Source: a bacterium
GTDB taxonomy: Bacteria; UBP14; UBA6098; B30-G16
DNA: 5,666 nucleotides
NCBI GenBank assembly: GCA_030620455.1
Contig: JAUXEQ010000107.1
Coordinates: 1-5,666, forward strand
Direction: 5' to 3'
The notes beneath the pieces are model-generated. The model worked only from the letters and a program-made list of their open reading frames with translations, was not told where the DNA came from and did not search any database. Positions 1 through 5,666 of the stretch are shown piece after piece (within the stretch, counting starts at the first letter, position 1; the number at the start of each line of letters is the position of its first letter). A program made the position numbers and the translations under genes.

Positions 1-687
1 ATAACTGATATGATGCGACGAGAAGTTCGGTTGCATAGCGGAGGTGAAATTGTCATCGATCAAACGGAAGCCCTAACAGCGATAGATGTTAATTCAAGTA
101 GATTCATAGGCAAAAAGAAATACCAAAATACAATTTTTAAAGTTAACCTCGAGGCTGCTGAGGAAATTGCCCGACAGTTGAGACTTCGCGATATTGGTGG
201 ACTTATTGCTATAGATTTTATCGATATGGAGGATCAGGATAACATTAAAAAAGTAGAAAAAGCATTTAAGACAGCTATTAAAACTGATAGAGCACGCAGG
301 AGAATTCTTCCTATAAATGAGTTCGGAATGTTGATCCTAACTCGAGAGAGAATCGAACAATCCGTTTTAACTCAAATAACCGAGATGTGCCCGACCTGCA
401 GAGGTTTAGGTCGAATATACTCACCCAGCACAATGGTGGCAAATATAGAACGATGGTTAGTCAAAGCTAAAGGGAAATATAAAGACAATGTTCTCCTTCT
501 AATTCATCCCCAAGTTGCCGAGGAACTTCTATCCGACAACGGTCAACGAATAAAGGATTTCAAAGAGGAATATGGCATTAACTTAACTGTCTTTGCCGAT
601 GATTCTCTGAGTCCTTATAAATTTAGAATAATAGAAACCGAGATGTTAAATGAGAAAAAGAAATCCCAAAACTTACTTAATGTTTAA
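1..687 (+). CDS. rng: RNase E/G family endoribonuclease (RNase G-like), C-terminal part; 5' end outside window
   Basis: This is a single-strand-specific endoribonuclease that in known bacteria processes rRNA and turns over mRNA in the cytoplasm. The frame is open from base 1, and the ATGs at 10 and 13 fall inside the catalytic domain, so neither is the true start. Numbering from the ATG at 10, the motif AIDVNSS gives the metal-binding Asp26 and Asn28, and GLIAIDFIDM gives Asp69. Their 43-residue spacing equals that of D303 and D346 in E. coli RNase E. The zinc-link motif CPTCRGLG lies at 127-134, again 58 residues on as in E. coli. The roughly 90 residues after the zinc link match the short RNase G tail, and the long disordered degradosome scaffold of RNase E is absent. 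The tail ends in a Lys-rich stretch. The stop is 22 bases before purL. The family assignment is secure; RNase G rather than a short RNase E is inferred from the tail. Confidence 0.93.
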   Translation: MTDMMRREVRLHSGGEIVIDQTEALTAIDVNSSRFIGKKKYQNTIFKVNLEAAEEIARQLRLRDIGGLIAIDFIDMEDQDNIKKVEKAFKTAIKTDRARRRILPINEFGMLILTRERIEQSVLTQITEMCPTCRGLGRIYSPSTMVANIERWLVKAKGKYKDNVLLLIHPQVAEELLSDNGQRIKDFKEEYGINLTVFADDSLSPYKFRIIETEMLNEKKKSQNLLNV

Positions 688-709
688 TAATACTAAATAG
701 GTAGAAATA

Positions 710-2905
710 ATGTTAGATATAGCGTTGCAACTCGGGCTCTCAGAGGATGAATTCAATCGAATTGTTAAAATATTAGGAAGGGAGCCTAATTACACCGAAT
801 TAGGAATTTTCTCCGTAATGTGGTCTGAACATTGCTCATACAAAAGCTCATCGATACATCTAAAACGATTTCCCAAGTCCAGCGACCGAATAATAGCAGA
901 ACCAGGAATGGAAAACGCCGGTGCACTGAGACTAAAGGACAATTGGGCTGTCGTCTTTAAAGTAGAAAGTCATAACCATCCCTCAGCCATCGAGCCGTTT
1001 CAAGGTGCTGCTACAGGTGTTGGCGGTATATTAAGAGATGTTTTCTGTATGGGTGCATATCCGATCGCGTGTCTTAACTCACTGAGATTCGGAGAATTAG
1101 ACGATCCGGTTGTTAAACACCTGTTCGATGGTGTTGTCAGAGGAATAGCATCTTATGGCAATTGTTTTGGCGTGCCTACAGTAAGCGGTGAAGTTTATTT
1201 CGAACCTTCATACACTGGGAATCCAATCGTTAATGCAATGGCAGTAGGATTAGTGCAGATTGACAAAATGATCTCAGCTAAAGCTAAAGGTCCAGGAAAT
1301 CCTGTGGTTTATATCGGGTCATCTACCGGCAGGGACGGAATTCACGGGGCATCGTTCGCATCTTTTGAGTTATCCGAAACATCAGATAAAGATCGACCGT
1401 CAGTACAAATTGGCGATCCTTTTACAGAAAAAATTTTACTTGAAGCCACTCAGGAAATAGCAATGCGTAACCTCGCTATTGGTATGCAGGACATGGGAGC
1501 AGCGGGTTTAACCTCGTCCAGTGCCGAACTGGCAGCAAAGGGTGGTGTCGGTATCGAACTCGATCTCGATAAAGTTCCCTTAAGGGAAACTGGAATGACA
1601 CCATACGAAATCATGCTCTCTGAGTCTCAGGAACGAATGTTGCTCATCACCGAAAAGAAAAATCTCTCTGAGATTGAATCGATCTTGAAGAAATGGGATT
1701 TAAATTACTCTGTAGTAGGTAAAGTTATTAAAGAAAATGTGTTACGCCTTTTGTGGCGTAATGAAATCGTAGGTGAAATCCCAACAAATTCACTGCAGGC
1801 TGGAGATGGTGCTCCAATATATAATCTACCGCAAGCTGAACCTATTCTTGCCGATGATGCGCAATCAGAAAAATGTGATGATATTCTGGATAAGATCAGC
1901 ATTAAAGAAATATTACCGAAACTATTAGGGATGCCATCGATAGCGTCAAAACGATGGGTGTATCAACAATATGATTATCAAGTCGGAACGAGAACTGTAA
2001 TGCTCCCCGGGAATGGCGATGCTGCAGTTATGAGAATTCCAGAGACTGGGCAATTTCTTTCAATCTCGATAGATGGGAATGGTGCATATTGTTATTTAGA
2101 CCCATACATCGGTGCAGCTATAGCTGTTTTAGAAGCAGCTCGGAATGTCGCAGCTACAGGTGCTCGACCAATAGGAATTACAGACTGCCTTAACTATGGA
2201 AATCCACAAAAACCCGAGGTTATGTACCAGTTCTCCCGTGGTGTTGATGGTATTTCCGCTGCTTGCAAAGCTCTTTCTATTCCTGTTACCGGTGGAAACG
2301 TAAGTTTTTACAACGAATCACCAAAAGGTGCGATCTTCCCGACGCCTACTATTGGAATGATTGGATTGATAGAGAATGAAAGTCATATTACTCCAATGGC
2401 ATTTCAAAAATCAGCGGATTCAATCGTTATTTTTGGTGAGACAAGCAAAGAATTAGGAGGATCCCAAATTCAAAAACTTCTGTGTGGTAGTTACTCAGGG
2501 AAACCGCCTAAGGCAAGAATTAAAGAACATAATCGAATTATTAATTTCCTTTTAGAGCTTATACATGAGGGAAAAATCCATGCAGCTCATGATGTTTCTG
2601 AGGGTGGAATTGCAATATCTCTATCGGAAATGTGTATTAATTCTATCGGTATCGGTGCTGAAATTAATCTACCAAATTACTTGGAAAACGGTGTTTACCT
2701 GTTCTCAGAAAGTCAGGGAAGGTTTATTTGCGAGGTTAGTTCAGATTATGTTGAGAATATTCTTCAAACAGCAAATGGAAAGCAAATCACGTGTGAAAAA
2801 ATCGGCATTACAATCGATGATCAGTATTTAAAAATCAATAAACAAAGATTTGACTTTGAAGAACTAAAAGAAGTTTATGAAAGCTCGATAATGAATGCTA
2901 TATAA
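710..2905 (+). CDS. purL: Phosphoribosylformylglycinamidine synthase subunit PurL (FGAM synthase II)
   Basis: PurL carries out the ATP-dependent amidation of FGAR to FGAM, the fourth step of de novo purine synthesis, in the cytoplasm. At 731 aa it is the small type, close to Bacillus PurL, and needs separate PurQ (glutaminase) and PurS partners, neither of which is in this window. Visible motifs are WSEHCSYKSS at 38-47 with the active-site His41, HNHPSAIEPFQGA from 88 (substrate/metal loop), DMGAAGL from 261, SESQERM (AIRS-type domain), PGNGDAAV from 433 opening the second half, GGNVSFYNES at 528-537, and AHDVSEGG at 626-633. Both AIRS-like N domains and both C domains are present, with no frameshift or missing key residue. 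The start is fixed by an in-frame TAG at 698-700, four codons upstream. The Shine-Dalgarno is weak (AGG near 699). It is probably co-transcribed with the preceding RNase gene, though the two functions are unrelated. Confidence 0.98.
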   Translation: MLDIALQLGLSEDEFNRIVKILGREPNYTELGIFSVMWSEHCSYKSSSIHLKRFPKSSDRIIAEPGMENAGALRLKDNWAVVFKVESHNHPSAIEPFQGAATGVGGILRDVFCMGAYPIACLNSLRFGELDDPVVKHLFDGVVRGIASYGNCFGVPTVSGEVYFEPSYTGNPIVNAMAVGLVQIDKMISAKAKGPGNPVVYIGSSTGRDGIHGASFASFELSETSDKDRPSVQIGDPFTEKILLEATQEIAMRNLAIGMQDMGAAGLTSSSAELAAKGGVGIELDLDKVPLRETGMTPYEIMLSESQERMLLITEKKNLSEIESILKKWDLNYSVVGKVIKENVLRLLWRNEIVGEIPTNSLQAGDGAPIYNLPQAEPILADDAQSEKCDDILDKISIKEILPKLLGMPSIASKRWVYQQYDYQVGTRTVMLPGNGDAAVMRIPETGQFLSISIDGNGAYCYLDPYIGAAIAVLEAARNVAATGARPIGITDCLNYGNPQKPEVMYQFSRGVDGISAACKALSIPVTGGNVSFYNESPKGAIFPTPTIGMIGLIENESHITPMAFQKSADSIVIFGETSKELGGSQIQKLLCGSYSGKPPKARIKEHNRIINFLLELIHEGKIHAAHDVSEGGIAISLSEMCINSIGIGAEINLPNYLENGVYLFSESQGRFICEVSSDYVENILQTANGKQITCEKIGITIDDQYLKINKQRFDFEELKEVYESSIMNAI

Positions 2906-2946
2906 TTTTCGTTGTGCATTTTAAGTTTTATTACTAAATTTTTCAA

Positions 2947-3477
2947 ATGTTTTTATTCATAACAAAAAGGCAAGCCATTGCTGCCGCGATATTTCTTTTT
3001 ATAATGTTAGAAATACCGTTTGTCATATTCGTTGCAGCTCAAGATGGCAATAAACCAGTGATTCTGGAAAGCGAATTTGGAACTGTTAACAACAGTCAAT
3101 CATTAACTGATACTCTTAAAGGAATAACGATCGAGAATGACAAAATCCATTTCTATGATAAGTTTATAATAATGGATGAAATAATATTAGCGCCAAATAC
3201 AAAAGATTTTGATACTTTAGAAAATGTTAAAAAAACCGATTCGCAAAGAGAATACGACACTATATCTGAATATAAGGACTCAAGAATTGATATAAACCAT
3301 GCAGACTTAGAGAAATTAATATCTCTTCCGGGTATAGGACCTGTTCTTGGACAAAGGATCATTGATTATAGAGAAAAAAATGGTTATTTTAAAAAGATAG
3401 TCGAACTGAAAAAAGTTAAAGGAATCGGTTCGAAAAAGCTGGAAAAATTAGAAAAATATATAATAATAGAATTGTAG
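2947..3477 (+). CDS. ComEA-like helix-hairpin-helix protein with N-terminal membrane anchor
   Basis: A 176-residue protein with a short basic N-terminus (KR at 7-8), a hydrophobic segment at about 10-31 ending in a possible signal-peptidase-like AAQ, a polar and acidic linker at about 32-112, and a C-terminal ComEA-type tandem helix-hairpin-helix module at about 113-173. The module opens with DINHADLEKL. The hairpins are LPGIGPVLGQRI (from 127) and VKGIGSKKLEKL (from 157), joined by DYREKNGYFKKIVEL. In ComEA this fold binds double-stranded DNA non-specifically outside the inner membrane during transformation, so an extracytoplasmic DNA receptor is the best guess. The overall plan and length resemble Gram-positive ComEA, but the linker is not recognisable. 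An in-frame TAA at 2935-2937 fixes the first available start at 2947, and no clear Shine-Dalgarno precedes it. The gene sits immediately before pilus-like genes, which supports a competence role. Many HhH proteins of this kind have no proven function. Confidence 0.8.
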   Translation: MFLFITKRQAIAAAIFLFIMLEIPFVIFVAAQDGNKPVILESEFGTVNNSQSLTDTLKGITIENDKIHFYDKFIIMDEIILAPNTKDFDTLENVKKTDSQREYDTISEYKDSRIDINHADLEKLISLPGIGPVLGQRIIDYREKNGYFKKIVELKKVKGIGSKKLEKLEKYIIIEL

Positions 3478-3484
3478 AAAGGAG
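3478..3484 (+). promoter_or_regulatory. Strong Shine-Dalgarno site for the prepilin-like gene
   Basis: AAAGGAG lies directly after the TAG stop of the HhH gene (3475-3477) and 7 bases before the ATG at 3492. It is by far the best ribosome-binding site in the window. It fits both a highly expressed subunit and translation of this gene within a shared transcript. Confidence 0.8.
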
Positions 3485-3491
3485 TATCCTG

Positions 3492-3956
3492 ATGCGTAAA
3501 GGGTTGATGTTGTTAGATGTAATAATACTAATTCTCGCAGTTGCACTTATTGCTGCGTTAGTTACTCCCAAGCTCAGGGTAGAAAAGGAAGCTAAAATAA
3601 AGGAACTTTCAAGACAGCGAATGCTTTGGCTCTCGGAAGCTGAGATGAATTATTTTGAAACAGCTGCTGGCAGAATCACTCCTGAAGAAATTGAATCTTT
3701 AAAGGCACTAATAGTTGAAAAAAAGAAGGGAGCCAAATCAGCTGAAGAAGAAGCTCCCATTCTAAGATATTTTACCGATAACGTTGAGGACTTGATAAAA
3801 TTTCTGCCGGAAGACGCTGACACTATGGACATTGGAGTTGATCCTCTTGACAGTAGAGAATTTATTATCGTTGCCAGAGATTCCTTTTTCTTTTCTATAA
3901 GTTCACCTAATGGTTTCGGACAGATAATATTAGGTAATCCCACATGGGAAGAATAG
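3492..3956 (+). CDS. Prepilin-like / pseudopilin-like protein with atypical N-terminus
   Basis: A 154-residue protein with a type IV prepilin layout: a tiny basic leader (MRKG), then about 22 hydrophobic residues, then a charged amphipathic helix (about 27-60) and a small C-terminal domain. If a prepilin peptidase cuts after Gly4, the mature protein begins LMLLD, giving Asp at +5 where most pilins have Glu, and Pro at +22 (VTPKL), exactly where pilins have their conserved helix-kinking proline. The residues after the proline (KLRVEKEAKIKEL) resemble the exposed part of the pilin alpha-1 helix. The C-terminus (SSPNGFGQIILGNPTWEE) resembles the ending of some GspG-like pseudopilins; no cysteines are present. 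The gene lies between the HhH gene (14 bases upstream) and the pilM-like gene (34 bases downstream), and has the strongest ribosome-binding site here. The alternative is an ordinary single-pass inner-membrane protein. The pilin reading rests on the leader, Pro22 and neighbours rather than on strong similarity. Confidence 0.65.
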   Translation: MRKGLMLLDVIILILAVALIAALVTPKLRVEKEAKIKELSRQRMLWLSEAEMNYFETAAGRITPEEIESLKALIVEKKKGAKSAEEEAPILRYFTDNVEDLIKFLPEDADTMDIGVDPLDSREFIIVARDSFFFSISSPNGFGQIILGNPTWEE

Positions 3957-3982
3957 CCGAGGAGTATTATATTTTCTTATAT

Positions 3983-3986
3983 GAGG
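3983..3986 (+). promoter_or_regulatory. Ribosome-binding site for the pilM-like gene
   Basis: GAGG lies 4 bases before the ATG at 3991, slightly closer than usual. The codon just before that ATG is an in-frame TAA (3988-3990), so the start cannot lie further upstream. Confidence 0.5.
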
Positions 3987-3990
3987 TTAA

Positions 3991-4899
3991 ATGAGCAAGA
4001 ATGTTCTGGGTGTCTATCTAAGCGATTACAAAATAGTATGTGCTGAGGTTAAGGTTGGAAGACCCCCAAAAACCGAGAAAGTAGCCGCATGGCCTATTCC
4101 AAAGGGTTCTATTACCTTTGGTTCTATTAATGATCTTGATAAAGTAGCGGAATCACTTATTAGCTTGTTGGATAGACTTGGAGCTACAACTTATAATGCC
4201 GTTTTAAATCTTCCTACAAATTTAGTAGGAATTAAAACCATTCCGCACGAAGAAGGTTACACTAAAATTACAGAAGACCAAATTGCATGGGAAATGTCCC
4301 TTCATATGAACGAGCCTGTGGAAAATCTCGTAACTACTTGCTTTCAAACACCATATGGGTTAGTGATGTCTGCATCACTGAATAGATACCTAATAGAAAG
4401 AGGTAAAGTACTTGAAAAAGCTGGCTTATTCGTGGAATCCATAGATCCTCAACCTATCGCCGACTTTAACCTTATGACTGTTTCCAGTGCTGCAAGACAA
4501 AAATTAAGCCTTGTTGTAGTTAACGTCGAAAAGTATTATTCTCATGTTATAATTTTCGATAAAGGTAAATTCTTCTTTGGAACTAATTTCTTTGTGTCAT
4601 CAGATATGTTAGGCAAAAATGAAAGCACGAAACTTAATGACGAGATTGCCGAATCAATTAAACTGTCTATAGGAGCATACATTCTTAAGGAACCGTCATT
4701 TCAGGCAAATGGAATTGTATACTTTGGATTTCCAATTTCGGAAGCTGCAAAACAAGGAATAAGCGAAAGACTAAACATTAAAGAAATAAAGCCAAAGGAT
4801 ATTTTCCCAAAGGGAATAATGTCTGTGAAACAAAAGACCGGACTAACAATAAGCGAAGTATTGCCGGTAATTGGATTGGCATTACAAATGTATGAGTAA
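3991..4899 (+). CDS. pilM: PilM-like type IV pilus assembly protein (actin-fold), with degenerate nucleotide-binding motifs
   Basis: PilM is a cytoplasmic actin/FtsA-fold protein that binds the N-terminal peptide of PilN and links the pilus motor to the inner-membrane alignment complex. This 302-residue protein has the PilM plan: an N-terminal strand set (VLGVYLSDYKIVCAEVK, 5-21), an early YNAVLNLP strand, the segment ITEDQIAWEMSLHMNEPVENL that corresponds to the PilM/GspL 1C-type region, a second half beginning LVVVNVEKYYSHVIIFDKGK (from 174), and a C-terminal EVLPVIGLALQMYE helix typical of the family. The length is somewhat shorter than the usual roughly 350. The DxG-type phosphate motifs are not seen: GVYLSD stands at phosphate 1, NVEKYY (178-183) at phosphate 2, and VYFGFPISEAA (from 243) replaces the Gly-rich adenosine motif. 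It may therefore be a non-ATP-binding scaffold, more like cytoplasmic GspL. The start is fixed by the in-frame TAA at 3988-3990. The next gene, 6 bases downstream, carries a PilN-type peptide, the expected partner. Confidence 0.75.
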   Translation: MSKNVLGVYLSDYKIVCAEVKVGRPPKTEKVAAWPIPKGSITFGSINDLDKVAESLISLLDRLGATTYNAVLNLPTNLVGIKTIPHEEGYTKITEDQIAWEMSLHMNEPVENLVTTCFQTPYGLVMSASLNRYLIERGKVLEKAGLFVESIDPQPIADFNLMTVSSAARQKLSLVVVNVEKYYSHVIIFDKGKFFFGTNFFVSSDMLGKNESTKLNDEIAESIKLSIGAYILKEPSFQANGIVYFGFPISEAAKQGISERLNIKEIKPKDIFPKGIMSVKQKTGLTISEVLPVIGLALQMYE

Positions 4900-4905
4900 A
4901 TTCAA

Positions 4906-5666
4906 ATGGCGGATATGATATACATAAATCTTTATCGCTCACAAAGTGCGCCAGCTCCGTCTTTGAGAGCTTCGTCATCCCGAAAAGTCTATACTTCCTT
5001 CCTGCTCGTATTGTTCTTTTTGACAATTTCATCTGTTGCATACTTTGTGATACCGGAAACTTTTCCTGAACCACCAGTTGCTGTTGAGGAAGTGGCTGTA
5101 ATCGATGAAACTCAGGAGACTGATCACAAATCTACGGAGGAAGGAGTCGCTGAATCGAAAGTTCAATGGGCAAGTTTTTTCGAAGCTATCCTAAATTTTT
5201 CTCCGGAAAAAATTGTATCAAACGGAGATAAAGGCGTTCTTATGACCTTTATAACAAAAAAATCGACTCAAGCCGAAAGCTTAAAACAGGCATTGAATTC
5301 CGCAAATATTGTCTCACACATTATCGATACCTCAACTACAAAAAAAGGATTTCAATTCATCATAAAGTCCAAATTCCCCTCTGATACCAACGTTGTCCAA
5401 GTGAGATCCGTAAAAAATATTGAAAGAACTCGAGTATTAATCAAGATTGACTCGATTGCCCTATCGATGGATCTCAAACTGCCTAAACTTCGCGATATGG
5501 TTTCAATCGATAAAATCGACAACTCAGAGGTTTTGCTTTATAAACTATATGCAACCGGTTCACTCGAATCCGTAGCAGACCTTATTTTTGAAATCGAGGA
5601 CATGAATGAAGCTGTTACACCGAAAAAAATTCTTCTCACCAGGTCAAAAAAGAATTACGACTTACA
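4906..5666 (+). CDS. PilN-like inner-membrane pilus assembly protein, probable PilN/PilO composite; 3' end outside window
   Basis: The frame stays open from 4906 to the window edge (253 codons plus two bases) with no stop. The N-terminus has MIYINLYR (residues 4-11), matching the PilN motif MIxINLLPxR that docks into PilM. Family comparison makes the ATG at 4915 a plausible alternative start; neither has a good Shine-Dalgarno. A basic Ser/Ala/Pro stretch (about 12-28) leads to one membrane segment (about 29-50), so the bulk is periplasmic. A Pro/Glu-rich acidic linker (about 51-86) follows. Residues about 87-157 (WASFFEAI...FSPEKIV...GVLMTF...GFQFIIK) look like the PilN/GspL ferredoxin-like domain. 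Residues about 188-245 (LPKLRDM...YKLYATGSLESVADLIFEIEDM) look more like a PilO/GspM domain. The coiled coil that usually follows the membrane segment in PilN and PilO is not evident. The gene is 6 bases after pilM and almost certainly translated from the same message. PilN-type identity is fairly sure; the PilO-like second domain is inference. Confidence 0.7.
   Translation, partial: MADMIYINLYRSQSAPAPSLRASSSRKVYTSFLLVLFFLTISSVAYFVIPETFPEPPVAVEEVAVIDETQETDHKSTEEGVAESKVQWASFFEAILNFSPEKIVSNGDKGVLMTFITKKSTQAESLKQALNSANIVSHIIDTSTTKKGFQFIIKSKFPSDTNVVQVRSVKNIERTRVLIKIDSIALSMDLKLPKLRDMVSIDKIDNSEVLLYKLYATGSLESVADLIFEIEDMNEAVTPKKILLTRSKKNYDL

Noticed and set aside
10..15. Tandem ATG codons near the window start as a possible true start of the RNase gene.
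   Set aside because: The frame is open to base 1, and these codons lie only about 20 residues before the catalytic Asp motif, whereas RNase E/G proteins have an S1 domain and much more sequence before it.
1575..1588. Perfect 14-base palindrome TTCCCTTAAGGGAA inside purL.
   Set aside because: It encodes the conserved VPLRE stretch of PurL, so codon choice on a constrained peptide explains it; a single intragenic copy gives no support for an operator.
1742..1761. Perfect 7-base inverted repeat (TTACGCC / GGCGTAA) with a 6-base loop inside purL.
   Set aside because: It lies in the middle of an intact coding region, has no T-tract after it and no second copy; probably chance.
2565..2831. Alternative + strand frame of 88 codons inside purL.
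   Set aside because: It overlaps the conserved C-terminal PurL region with the AHDVSEGG motif and has no independent support.
2894..2946. T-rich gap after purL with a weak AATGC/GCATT inverted repeat, considered as a terminator or promoter.
   Set aside because: The stem is only 5 base pairs with a long AT-rich loop, and no well-spaced -35/-10 pair is convincing. A transcription boundary here is plausible from the change in gene content, but the sequence does not show it.
4778..5074. Antisense open frame of 98 codons across the pilM/pilN-like junction.
   Set aside because: It overlaps two well-supported + strand genes, has no recognisable protein features and is best explained as a shadow frame.

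Overview
The window is a gene-dense, AT-rich bacterial segment. All six genes lie on the + strand with short gaps of 6 to 41 bases, and no RNA gene, mobile element, CRISPR array or convincing terminator is visible. The organism cannot be named from this sequence. Low GC, mostly weak Shine-Dalgarno sites, a small-type PurL and divergent pilus proteins suggest a Gram-negative, possibly uncultured lineage (for example in or near the FCB group). That placement is a weak inference.

Bases 1-687 hold the C-terminal half of an RNase E/G-family endoribonuclease, whose 5' end lies outside the window. It keeps both catalytic aspartates and the zinc-link cysteines at the family spacing. Bases 710-2905 hold a complete purL (FGAM synthase, 731 aa). 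These two are conserved housekeeping genes for RNA processing and de novo purine synthesis.

After a 41-base gap the content changes to surface and envelope functions. Bases 2947-3477 encode a membrane-anchored ComEA-like helix-hairpin-helix DNA-binding protein. Bases 3492-3956 encode a prepilin-like protein with a non-canonical N-terminus (Asp at mature +5, Pro at +22). Bases 3991-4899 encode a PilM-like actin-fold protein whose nucleotide-binding motifs look eroded. Bases 4906-5666 (running off the edge) encode an inner-membrane protein with a PilN-type N-terminal peptide, followed by what look like PilN-like and PilO-like periplasmic domains.

Together the last four genes read as the start of a divergent type IV pilus / type II secretion-like assembly cluster with a DNA-binding protein at its head. 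A DNA-uptake (competence) pilus is the most natural hypothesis, but the motor ATPases, platform protein and secretin would have to lie downstream of the window.
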